The position numbers and the translations under genes are program-made. Under the pieces are notes generated by a model. It ran no database searches. It had not been told where the DNA came from and worked only from the letters and a program-made list of their open reading frames with translations. A stretch of 64,000 nucleotides of DNA from SLSG01 sp964477035 (GTDB taxonomy: Bacteria; Bacteroidota; Bacteroidia; Bacteroidales; UBA7960): contig CAYZCW010000004.1 in NCBI GenBank assembly GCA_964477035.1, forward strand, positions 124,001-188,000, written 5' to 3'. Positions 33,813 to 41,271 of this stretch are shown here, piece after piece (position 1 is the stretch's first letter; each line of letters starts with the position of its first letter).

Positions 33813-35255
33813 ATGGGAAGAAAATTCAGGGGCAGGAATAAAAGCCGGGAACCGAAGAACCGGGTGCTTGAAAGCCTGGTGATCCAAGGGGTTGCCGCCG
33901 AAGGCAAGGCCATTGCAAAGGCCGGCGAGCAGGTGGTGTTTGTGCCGTTCGGCGCCCCGGGAGATGTGGTGGACGTGCAGGTGCGCAAATCCAGGTCGAG
34001 CTATCTGGAAGGGGTGATCACCCGCATCCTTAAACCTTCCCCGGACAGGGTGGTGCCATTCTGCTCCCATTTCGGGCTCTGCGGCGGGTGCCGCTGGCAG
34101 CACCTTCCTTATGAGAAACAGCTTCAATTCAAGCAGCAGCAGGTCCTCGACAGCCTGCAGCGCATCGGCAGGGCCGACCTGTCGGGGGTCGACCTGCGGC
34201 CTATCCTGGGGTCGGAACAGGAACGGTTTTACCGGAACAAACTTGAATACACTTTCTCCAACCGCCGCTGGCTGACGGAGGAAGACATCCGCAGCGGGGC
34301 CGAAGTGCCGGACAGGGAGGCCCTGGGATTTCACATTCCCGGCTATTTTGACAAGGTCCTGGACATTCAAACCTGCTACCTGCAGGCGGAGCCATCCAAT
34401 CAGATCCGCCTGTCGGTCAAAGCCTTCGCCCTCGAAAACGGCCTGTCGTTTTACGACCTGCGCCGCAATGAGGGCTTGCTGCGCAACCTGGTGATCCGCA
34501 ACACCCCCGGCGGGCAGGTGATGGTGTTGGTGGTCTTCGGCCAGGACGAGGAAGCGGGGCGCACCGCCCTGATGGAACACATCAGACAGGGCTTTCCCCG
34601 GGTAACGACCCTGGCCTGGGTTCTCAACCCCAAGGGAAACAGCAGCCTGGACGGGCTGCAACCGGTCCTGTACAGCGGGTCGCCCTGGCTTGAGGAATCC
34701 CTGGAGGAACTCCGGTTCCGTGTGGGACCCCTGTCCTTTTTTCAGACCAACTCCCTGCAGGCAAGGCGGCTCTACGGGCTGGTCCGGGAGTTTGCCGGGC
34801 TGTCGGGACACGAACTGGTATATGATCTTTATACGGGCACCGGGACCATCGCCTTGTTTCTGGCCCGGCACGCCCGGGAGGTTGTCGGGATTGAATATGT
34901 GCAGGAGGCCGTCGACCATGCCCGCATGAATGCGGGCCTTAACCAGCTGCCCAATGCGCGCTTTTTCGCAGGGGACATGGCCATGGTCCTTGACGAGGTA
35001 TTCCTTCAGAGGGAAGGGTATCCCCACGTGGTGGTCACCGACCCGCCCCGGGCGGGCATGCACCCCCGGGTGGTCAAACAACTTTTACAGACCGGAGCCG
35101 ACCGCATCGTGTATGTCAGCTGCAACCCGGCCACCCTGGCGCGTGATGTGGAGTTGCTGGGGGCGCGCTACCGGCTGGCCAGGGTCCAGGCCGTGGATAT
35201 GTTTCCGCATACCCACCATGTGGAAAGTGTGGTGCTTCTGGAAAGGATCGGGTAG
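33813..35255 (+). CDS. rlmD: 23S rRNA (uracil-C5)-methyltransferase, RlmD/TrmA family
   Basis: A 480-residue SAM-dependent RNA methyltransferase. The N-terminal TRAM domain (IAKAGEQVVFVPFGAPGDVVDVQVRKS) follows a basic leader. A 4Fe-4S site is formed by the cysteines of FCSHFGLCGGCRWQHLPYE. The SAM site is YDLYTGTGTIALFLARHAREVVGIEYV, then DPPRAGMHP and the catalytic Cys in VYVSCNPATLARDVELL. The family methylates U747 or U1939 of 23S rRNA or U54 of tRNA; which one cannot be decided here. The ATG at 33813 gives the family's usual short basic start (MGRKFRGRNKS). The gene is divergent from lysS across 167 bases. Confidence 0.9.
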   Translation: MGRKFRGRNKSREPKNRVLESLVIQGVAAEGKAIAKAGEQVVFVPFGAPGDVVDVQVRKSRSSYLEGVITRILKPSPDRVVPFCSHFGLCGGCRWQHLPYEKQLQFKQQQVLDSLQRIGRADLSGVDLRPILGSEQERFYRNKLEYTFSNRRWLTEEDIRSGAEVPDREALGFHIPGYFDKVLDIQTCYLQAEPSNQIRLSVKAFALENGLSFYDLRRNEGLLRNLVIRNTPGGQVMVLVVFGQDEEAGRTALMEHIRQGFPRVTTLAWVLNPKGNSSLDGLQPVLYSGSPWLEESLEELRFRVGPLSFFQTNSLQARRLYGLVREFAGLSGHELVYDLYTGTGTIALFLARHAREVVGIEYVQEAVDHARMNAGLNQLPNARFFAGDMAMVLDEVFLQREGYPHVVVTDPPRAGMHPRVVKQLLQTGADRIVYVSCNPATLARDVELLGARYRLARVQAVDMFPHTHHVESVVLLERIG

Positions 35256-35321
35256 GAGCCGGTCTGCGGCGTCCCCACTGATTTGGCAAGCACGTTAAAA
35301 ATAACATAAAAGACCTGGGGT

Positions 35322-35984
35322 ATGAGAAAAACCGCCCTGATAGCTGGGGCCACCGGATTGGTGGGTTCCCGCTTGCTGGAGCAACTGCTCCGTGACGAGC
35401 GCTACGGTAAAGTGGTGGTGTTTGTGCGCCGTTCCGTTGGGATGGCCCACCCCAAACTGGAGGAGCACCTGATCGATTTCGACCAGCCCGGTCAATGGCA
35501 GGAATTGCTTCGGGGGGATGTCCTGTTTCTGGCCCTGGGGACCACCCGGGCCAGGGCCGGGGGCAAGTCGGCACAGTACCGCGTTGATCATGGCTACCAG
35601 TACCGCGTTGCGGAGGCTGCGTCCCGGAACGGGGTTCCTGTCGTGGTTCTGGTGTCTTCGGCAGGGGCCTCTGAAAAGTCTTCTTTTTTCTACATGCGGA
35701 TGAAGGGGCAGCTGGAGCAGGACATCGCCCGGCTGCCATTCCGGCGGCTGGGTATTGTCCGGCCCGGGGCACTGACCGGTCCGCGGCACGAGACCCGTCC
35801 GGGCGAAAAAGCAGGGATCCTGGTTCTGCGCTGCCTCAACCGGCTGGGATTGCTTCGAAGGATGCGCCCCGTCCCCGCAGAGGTGGTTGCCCGCGCGATG
35901 CGGCATGCCGCACGGGAGGACGCCCCCGGGGTGTTTACCTGGGAGCTCGGGGAGGTGTTTGACCTGGCCGGCCATCCAGATTGA
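35322..35984 (+). CDS. NAD(P)-binding oxidoreductase (atypical SDR, HTATIP2-like)
   Basis: A 220-residue Rossmann protein. It starts KTALIAGATGLVGSRLLEQLL, the GxxGxxG dinucleotide loop, and continues with LFLALGTTRARAGGKSAQYRVDHGYQYRVAEAASRNGVPVVVLVSSAGA and the YMRMKGQLEQDI segment, in which Tyr and Lys stand as in the SDR YxxxK active site. It ends with RPGALTGPRHETRPGE and a short C-terminal helix. This matches the NAD(P)H-binding 'oxidoreductase HTATIP2' group whose substrates are unknown. It has its own gap of 66 bases after rlmD and 114 bases before the oligopeptidase gene. Confidence 0.8.
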   Translation: MRKTALIAGATGLVGSRLLEQLLRDERYGKVVVFVRRSVGMAHPKLEEHLIDFDQPGQWQELLRGDVLFLALGTTRARAGGKSAQYRVDHGYQYRVAEAASRNGVPVVVLVSSAGASEKSSFFYMRMKGQLEQDIARLPFRRLGIVRPGALTGPRHETRPGEKAGILVLRCLNRLGLLRRMRPVPAEVVARAMRHAAREDAPGVFTWELGEVFDLAGHPD

Positions 35985-36004
35985 ATCAAGCCCGTTTCAT
36001 TTTA

Positions 36005-36037
36005 TTTGCCTGCAAACGGCAAAACTTTGTACATTTG
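36005..36037 (+). promoter_or_regulatory. Candidate promoter of the oligopeptidase lipoprotein gene
   Basis: TTTG (36005-36008), a 21-base spacer and TACATTTG (36030-36037) match both Bacteroidota promoter boxes. A perfect GC-rich hairpin (CGCCCCG, TC, CGGGGCG; 36044-36059) lies at the predicted transcript start. Confidence 0.6.
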
Positions 36038-36098
36038 AATTTTCGCCCCGTCCGGGGCGTGTGATCAAGCCTGACACCCAACCTAAAAAGCAACAAGC

Positions 36099-38213
36099 AT
36101 GAACCGACCGATCCTGTTTCTGTGCCTGGCCATGGGGCTGGCAGCCTGTGGTCCGCTGAATCCCCCTGCCGAGATGAGTCCTCCCCTCGCGGAGAGAATC
36201 GAAGAGAAGCTGGTAATGCACGGCGATACCCGCCTGGATTACTATTATTGGATGAACCAGCGGGAGAACCCGGCCGTGATCGACTACCTGGAGGCTGAGA
36301 ATGCTTACCGTGAGGCCATGATGGCCCATACCACAGCGCTTCAGGAAAACTTGTTCGAGGAAATGAAAGCCCGCATGCCGCAGGACGAGGAATCGGTTCC
36401 CTTTTTCAGGAACGGCTATTTCTATTACACCCGCTATGAGGCAGGAGGGGAATACCCGGTGTACTGTCGCAGGCAAGGAAGCATGGATGCCCCGGAAGAG
36501 GTGATGATCGATGTGAATGAGCTGGCGGCACCCCATGCTTATTACAGCGTGCGTTCCACCACAGTCAGCGACGACAACCGCCTCCTGGCCTTTGCCGTCG
36601 ACACCGTGGGCCGCCGGCAGTTCACGATCATGCTGAAGGACCTGGAAACGGGCCTGATGCAGGCCACCGGGATCAAGAATGCCGGGGGCGATCTGGTCTG
36701 GGCCGCAGACAATGCCACCCTGTTTTTCAGCACGATCGACCCCGTCACCCTTCGTTATGACCGCATCAACCGTTACGACATTCACGCCGGGGAACCGCCG
36801 GTTGAGGTGTATTATGAGGCGGATGAGACGTTTTACAACACCAGGGTGTCCCGTTCCAAGGACGGACGCTTTGTGATGATCACCATAAGCAGCACCCTGA
36901 GCAATGAAACCCACCTGCTCGAAGCCACCAACCCGGCGGGCACCTTCAGGGTGTTCCAGTCCCGGCAGCCTGACCTCCTTTACGGGGTCACTCCTTACAA
37001 GGACCGGTTTTATGTGCTGACCAACCTCGACGCACAGAATTTCCGCCTGATGCAGGCCCCCCTGGGAGCCACCGGCACGGATGCCTGGCGGGAGGTGATC
37101 CCCCACCAAAGCGATGTGCTGCTGGAAGGGATGGAGGTCTTCGACGACTTCCTGGTGGTTCAGGAGCGGTCCGGTGGCTTGCGCCAGATGCGAATCACCC
37201 GGCAGTCGACCGGGGAGACACACTACCTGGAGTTCGGGGAGGAGGCCTATACGGCAGGAATCAGCACCAACCCGGAAATGGACAGCCAGGTGCTTCGCTA
37301 CACCTATACCTCCCTGACCACGCCGAACAGCACCTTCGATTACGATATGGTCAGCCGGGAAAACACCTTGCTGAGGCAACAGGAAGTGCTGGGTGGTTTC
37401 GACGCCGACAAATACGAAACCAGGCGTTTGCAGGCCACGGCCCGGGACGGGGTCGGGGTGCCCGTGACCCTGGTCTACCGCAAAGGCATGGAGCGTGACG
37501 GATCCAACCCCTTGCTTCTTTACGGGTATGGATCCTACGGATCGTCTACCGATCCCCGATTCAATTCCACCATCATCAGCCTGCTGGACAGGGGCTTCAT
37601 TTTTGCCATCGCCCACATCCGTGGCGGGCAGGAACTGGGCCGGCAATGGTATGAGGACGGCAAGCTGCTGAAAAAGAAGAACACCTTTTACGATTTCATT
37701 GACTGCGGCCGTTTTCTCGTAGAGGAGGGCTATACCCGTCCGGAGGTGATGTTCGCCCGGGGCGGCAGTGCCGGCGGACTGCTTGTCGGTGCGGTGGTTA
37801 ACCTGGAGCCGGAGCTGTTCAAAGGAGTCATTGCCGCCGTTCCCTTTGTCGATGTGGTGACCACCATGCTGGATGAGACCATCCCGCTCACGACGGCCGA
37901 ATACGATGAATGGGGCAATCCCAACATCCGCGAATACTATGAATACATGCTCTCCTACTCTCCATACGACAACATCTCGGAACAGGCCTATCCCCACCTG
38001 TACATTACCTCGGGCCTGCACGATTCGCAGGTGCAGTACTGGGAACCCACCAAATGGGTGGCCAAATTGAGGCAATACCATACGGGCGACCAGCTGATCC
38101 TCCTCGATACGAATATGGAGGCCGGACATGGGGGGGCCAGCGGCCGCTTCAGCCGGCTGTGGGAGTTGGCGCGTCAATATGCCTTCCTCCTGGATCTTGC
38201 AGAGAGGGAGTGA
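36099..38213 (+). CDS. Lipoprotein oligopeptidase B (S9A prolyl-oligopeptidase family)
   Basis: A 704-residue serine peptidase. The first 17 residues are a lipoprotein signal with lipobox LAAC and Cys17, so it is membrane-anchored outside the cytoplasm, unlike the classical cytoplasmic enzyme. Residues 40-420 form the seven-bladed propeller (DYYYWMNQRENPAVIDYLEAEN near its start). The hydrolase domain has the triad Ser557 in ARGGSAGGLL, Asp642 in SGLHDSQVQYWEP and His677 in EAGHGGASGRF. The IRGGQELGRQWYEDGKLLKKKNTFYDF segment is typical of oligopeptidase B, which cuts after Arg or Lys in short peptides. Its stop overlaps the start of the next gene. Confidence 0.93.
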   Translation: MNRPILFLCLAMGLAACGPLNPPAEMSPPLAERIEEKLVMHGDTRLDYYYWMNQRENPAVIDYLEAENAYREAMMAHTTALQENLFEEMKARMPQDEESVPFFRNGYFYYTRYEAGGEYPVYCRRQGSMDAPEEVMIDVNELAAPHAYYSVRSTTVSDDNRLLAFAVDTVGRRQFTIMLKDLETGLMQATGIKNAGGDLVWAADNATLFFSTIDPVTLRYDRINRYDIHAGEPPVEVYYEADETFYNTRVSRSKDGRFVMITISSTLSNETHLLEATNPAGTFRVFQSRQPDLLYGVTPYKDRFYVLTNLDAQNFRLMQAPLGATGTDAWREVIPHQSDVLLEGMEVFDDFLVVQERSGGLRQMRITRQSTGETHYLEFGEEAYTAGISTNPEMDSQVLRYTYTSLTTPNSTFDYDMVSRENTLLRQQEVLGGFDADKYETRRLQATARDGVGVPVTLVYRKGMERDGSNPLLLYGYGSYGSSTDPRFNSTIISLLDRGFIFAIAHIRGGQELGRQWYEDGKLLKKKNTFYDFIDCGRFLVEEGYTRPEVMFARGGSAGGLLVGAVVNLEPELFKGVIAAVPFVDVVTTMLDETIPLTTAEYDEWGNPNIREYYEYMLSYSPYDNISEQAYPHLYITSGLHDSQVQYWEPTKWVAKLRQYHTGDQLILLDTNMEAGHGGASGRFSRLWELARQYAFLLDLAERE

Positions 38214-38749
38214 GGAAAATTGCCATCACCGGTCCGGAATCGACCGGGAAAAGCCGTTTGTGCGAGGAACTGGCCATGCATTACGGGGATGTATGCGTGC
38301 CGGAATATGCCCGTCGATACATCGACCGTCTGGACCGACCCTATGTGCAGGAAGACATTCTGGCCATTGCCAGGGGGCAGCTGCGGCGTGAACGGGAAGC
38401 TGCCCGGCGTGCCAGGCGTATTCTTTTTTGTGATACGGAACTGATCGTCACCAAGATCTGGAGCCTTCACAAGTATGGCCGTTGCGATCCGTTCATCCTG
38501 GAACAGATTCCTGCCAACCGGTACGATCTTTTCCTTCTGTGCCAGACCGACCTGCCCTGGGAAGAGGACAGGCAAAGGGAGCATCCCCATCTGAGGGACT
38601 ACTTTTTTGATTGGTACCGGCGGGAGTTGCAGGAGTATGGGTTTCCCTACGTGGTGATCCACGGAAAGGAGTCACAAAGGCTCTCCGCAGCCATTGAGGC
38701 GATCGACCAGGCGTTTCCGTCCGTCTGGGCCGGTTGTCCCGGAGGATGA
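38210..38749 (+). CDS. NadR-like nicotinamide riboside kinase-type ATPase
   Basis: A 179-residue P-loop kinase resembling the C-terminal ribosylnicotinamide kinase domain of NadR, without the adenylyltransferase or DNA-binding domains. It starts VRKIAITGPESTGKSRLCEELAMHY (Walker A GPESTGKS), has VPEYARRYID, then LFCDTELIVTKIWSLHKYG, DLFLLCQTDLPWEEDRQREHP and HGKESQRL. The start is a GTG at 38210 that overlaps the TGA of the oligopeptidase gene as GTGA, since no ATG gives an intact P-loop without running into the previous gene. It would phosphorylate nicotinamide riboside in NAD salvage, although thiamine-related kinases share the fold. Confidence 0.82.
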   Translation: MRKIAITGPESTGKSRLCEELAMHYGDVCVPEYARRYIDRLDRPYVQEDILAIARGQLRREREAARRARRILFCDTELIVTKIWSLHKYGRCDPFILEQIPANRYDLFLLCQTDLPWEEDRQREHPHLRDYFFDWYRRELQEYGFPYVVIHGKESQRLSAAIEAIDQAFPSVWAGCPGG

Positions 38750-38774
38750 AATCACGGATAAACCTGTTGTTTGA

Positions 38775-39662
38775 ATGGATACCGGATTGTTAAGACAGCA
38801 TCTTCACCTGCACTTTGTGGTCATCCTCCTGGGGTTCACCGCCATTCTGGGTGCCCTGATCAGCATTTCGGCGATCGACCTGGTATGGTACCGCATGCTC
38901 TTCGCATTCATCGGCCTCTGGGTTTATTTCCACTGGAAGGGCATCCCTTACCGGCTTCCCTGGCGCCGCCAGCTGTCCCTGTATGCCATCGGGCTGATCG
39001 TGGCCCTGCACTGGATGGCCTTTTTCCATGCCATCAAGGTATCCAATGTGTCTGTTACCCTGGGTGTCTTTGCCTCCGCCACCCTGTTTACCGCCTTTTT
39101 GGAACCCCTCCTGCAGAGGCGCCGCATTTTGTTGCTGGAGGTGGTCATCGGACTGGTCATTCTGGCGGGGATCTATCTCATCTTCCAGTTCGAATTCCAC
39201 TACCTGGAGGGCATCCTGTTCTCCCTGTCGGCTGCCTTCCTCAATGGCCTGTTTGCTGTGTTGAACCGCAACATCAGCACGCGGCACCATCCGACGGTCA
39301 TCAGTTTTTATGAGATGCTGGGGGGCTTCCTGTTCATCACGGCCTACCTGGCGCTCAGCGGGGGCTTCACGGGATCTATGCTCCGGCTGGGTTGGGAGGA
39401 TTTGCTACTTTTGTTGGTTCTCAGTTTGTTGTGTACCTCTTACGCCTTTACGGCCCTTGTACACATCATGAAGGCGCTGTCGGCTTATACCGTCATTCTG
39501 GCCATCAACATGGAACCGGTGTACGGGATATTGCTGGCGCTGTTGTTTTTCCCCGAGACAGAGCGCATGTCGGGCGGGTTCTACCTGGGCACCCTGATCA
39601 TTTTGTCATCGGTGATTGCCTATCCCTACCTGCGGGGCAAGCTCCGCAAAGTAACTGTCTGA
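38775..39662 (+). CDS. EamA/DMT-superfamily transporter
   Basis: A 295-residue inner-membrane protein with ten predicted helices made of two five-helix EamA repeats. Visible features are the Trp-rich ALHWMAFFHAIKVSNVSVTLGVFASATLFTAFLEPLL of the first repeat and SLLCTSYAFTALVHIMKALSAYTVILAINMEPVYGILLALLFFPE of the second. The family exports or imports metabolites such as amino acids or nucleotide sugars; the substrate is unknown. It follows the NadR-like kinase by 25 bases and may share its transcript. Its last 57 bases overlap the 3' end of the convergent cysQ gene. Confidence 0.88.
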   Translation: MDTGLLRQHLHLHFVVILLGFTAILGALISISAIDLVWYRMLFAFIGLWVYFHWKGIPYRLPWRRQLSLYAIGLIVALHWMAFFHAIKVSNVSVTLGVFASATLFTAFLEPLLQRRRILLLEVVIGLVILAGIYLIFQFEFHYLEGILFSLSAAFLNGLFAVLNRNISTRHHPTVISFYEMLGGFLFITAYLALSGGFTGSMLRLGWEDLLLLLVLSLLCTSYAFTALVHIMKALSAYTVILAINMEPVYGILLALLFFPETERMSGGFYLGTLIILSSVIAYPYLRGKLRKVTV

Positions 39663-40532
39663 GCCTTCCCGGGTGGAGAAGGCGATGAATGGGGCGCTGC
39701 GAAGGTCTTCTTTGTTGTAGGACAAAGGTTTCCCCGTTTCGAGACCGTACACCTCCCCGCCGGCCGCCTTCAGGATGGCATGGCCGGCCGCGGTATCCCA
39801 TTCGAAAATAGGGGTGCATCTGGGGTAAATACCCATATTTCCCTCGGCCATTTCGCAGAACTTCAGGGAACTTCCGACATGGAGGATGCCGATCCGTCCG
39901 TAATGTTCCCGGAGTCTGGCGATGAGGGCCTCCGTGGCCGTCTCCCTGTGGGAGCGGCTTGTGCCGATGATGACCCGGGAACCGGCGGGAAATCCCTTGA
40001 TCAATTCGGTTCCCTCTCCCTGGGGCGGGACTATCCTTTGCAGTGACCGTCCGAGCCATTCAGGCCCTGGCTCCGGGGATGGGACAGGCCAGTCAACTGT
40101 GTCCCCCATGCGGTAAACCCCTTTGTCGACCAGGCCCACCCATAGCTTGCGGCTGTGGGGTGCCAGGATGACCCCAAACACCGGGTGTCCGTGGCTGACC
40201 AGGGCAATATTGACCGTGAATTCCCCGTTCCGGCGAATGAACTCCTTCGTGCCGTCCAGAGGGTCCACAAGCCAGGCATGCGTCCAGGTTTTCCGCTCCT
40301 CATACGGCGGGGCCAGGCTTTCCTCACTGATTACCGGGTAGGGGGTCTGGCGCAGATGGCCAAGGATGATGTCATCTGCCAGGTTGTCTGCCTGGGTAAC
40401 CGGTGAACCATCGTCCTTCTGATCAATGTGGATGGTGTCATGGTACACCCGCATGATGGCTTCCCCGGCCTGCAGGGCGGCTGCAACGGCAATGGCGTGA
40501 ATGGAAGAGAACGGCTCCCGGTTCATGGGCAC
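39606..40532 (-). CDS. cysQ: 3'(2'),5'-bisphosphate nucleotidase CysQ
   Basis: A 308-residue Mg-dependent phosphatase of the inositol monophosphatase fold that would hydrolyse PAP, the by-product of sulfate assimilation. Metal-binding motifs are the Glu in PVISEESLAP, WLVDPLDGTKEF (DPxDGT) and CTPIFEWDTAAGHAIL (WDxAAGHAI), with NGEFTVNIALV between. The C-terminus runs past the family core and overlaps the end of the convergent transporter gene by 57 bases. The Met at 40526 is an alternative start. No other sulfate-assimilation genes are close. Confidence 0.9.
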   Translation of the reverse strand: MPMNREPFSSIHAIAVAAALQAGEAIMRVYHDTIHIDQKDDGSPVTQADNLADDIILGHLRQTPYPVISEESLAPPYEERKTWTHAWLVDPLDGTKEFIRRNGEFTVNIALVSHGHPVFGVILAPHSRKLWVGLVDKGVYRMGDTVDWPVPSPEPGPEWLGRSLQRIVPPQGEGTELIKGFPAGSRVIIGTSRSHRETATEALIARLREHYGRIGILHVGSSLKFCEMAEGNMGIYPRCTPIFEWDTAAGHAILKAAGGEVYGLETGKPLSYNKEDLRSAPFIAFSTREGSDSYFAELAPQVGIGNHR

Positions 40533-40565
40533 ATGGGTTGAACCTGTGGCGGTTATTTAAGACGG

Positions 40566-40597
40566 CAAATATACGCAGGATTTCTGGCCCGGCGAAA
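40566..40597 (-). promoter_or_regulatory. Candidate promoter of cysQ
   Basis: On the minus strand TATATTTG (40566-40573) is an exact TAnnTTTG. TTTC at 40594-40597, 20 bases upstream, matches three of four -33 bases. The start codon is 34 bases downstream. Confidence 0.5.
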
Positions 40598-40650
40598 CAA
40601 ATCCCCGCCCTGGGTGTTTACCATCCGTTCACCAATATTTTGACAACACG

Positions 40651-41247
40651 ATGAGAACACATAAAATCATACCGCTTCAGGGGTCGTTTGTATGGACCCT
40701 GCTTCTGTTTTTACTGGCCGTTCCTTCCTCAGCCCTTCGGGCACAGGATGCCGCCGCGCCTTCCATCCATGACTTCACGGTGGAGGATATTTTCGGCGAC
40801 TCCTTCCCGTTGTCCACCCTCGAGGGGAAAAAGGTGATGATCGTAAACACGGCTTCCCGCTGCGGCCTCACCCCCCAGTATGAATTGCTGGAGAGCCTAT
40901 ACCAGGAGTATGAGGGCAGCGGGCTGGTCATCATCGGTTTCCCGGCCAATAATTTCATGAACCAGGAACCGGGAACCAATGAGGAGATCCTCGAGTTTTG
41001 CCAGAGCAATTACGGGGTCAGCTTCCCCATGATGGCCAAGGTGTCTGTCAAGGGCAGGGACCAGGCCCCCATATATCGCTGGCTTACCAGCAAGGAGCTC
41101 AATGGGAAAATGGACTCCGAGGTATCCTGGAACTTCCAGAAATACCTGATCGACGAACAGGGGCGGCTTGTGGATGTGGTTCCCCCGCGCGAGAGTCCCC
41201 GCTCGGACAAGATAATTGCCTGGCTGGAAGGTGGTTCCGGGAATTGA
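40651..41247 (+). CDS. Exported glutathione peroxidase-like thiol peroxidase
   Basis: A 198-residue peroxidase with an N-terminal signal peptide (hydrophobic 14-29, cleavage near LRAQ). The thioredoxin-like fold carries the peroxidatic Cys71 in NTASRCGLTPQY, and the tetrad Gln/Trp/Asn regions are visible as FPANNFMNQEPGTN and VSWNFQKYLI. The codon at the active-site Cys is a normal cysteine, not a selenocysteine. Cys117 in EFCQSNYG is in the usual resolving position, which fits a thioredoxin-dependent, 2-Cys enzyme. The FPCNQF cysteine common in the family is Ala99 here. It would reduce hydroperoxides in the periplasm. It is convergent with gyrB, 24 bases apart. Confidence 0.9.
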   Translation: MRTHKIIPLQGSFVWTLLLFLLAVPSSALRAQDAAAPSIHDFTVEDIFGDSFPLSTLEGKKVMIVNTASRCGLTPQYELLESLYQEYEGSGLVIIGFPANNFMNQEPGTNEEILEFCQSNYGVSFPMMAKVSVKGRDQAPIYRWLTSKELNGKMDSEVSWNFQKYLIDEQGRLVDVVPPRESPRSDKIIAWLEGGSGN

Positions 41248-41271
41248 GTATGCCGGAGACGGCTTCAGGTG

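Noticed and set aside
36044..36059. A terminator after the NAD(P)-binding oxidoreductase gene
   Set aside because: The stem is strong but no T-tract follows on either strand, and it lies downstream of a good promoter for the next gene.
35997..38177. A 726-codon frame on the minus strand opposite the oligopeptidase gene
   Set aside because: The plus-strand protein has a complete catalytic triad and lipobox. The antisense frame has a His/Gly/Val-rich composition typical of a shadow frame.
40861..40863. A selenocysteine codon in the glutathione peroxidase
   Set aside because: The active-site codon is TGC, ordinary cysteine (Cys71), and no TGA interrupts the frame.
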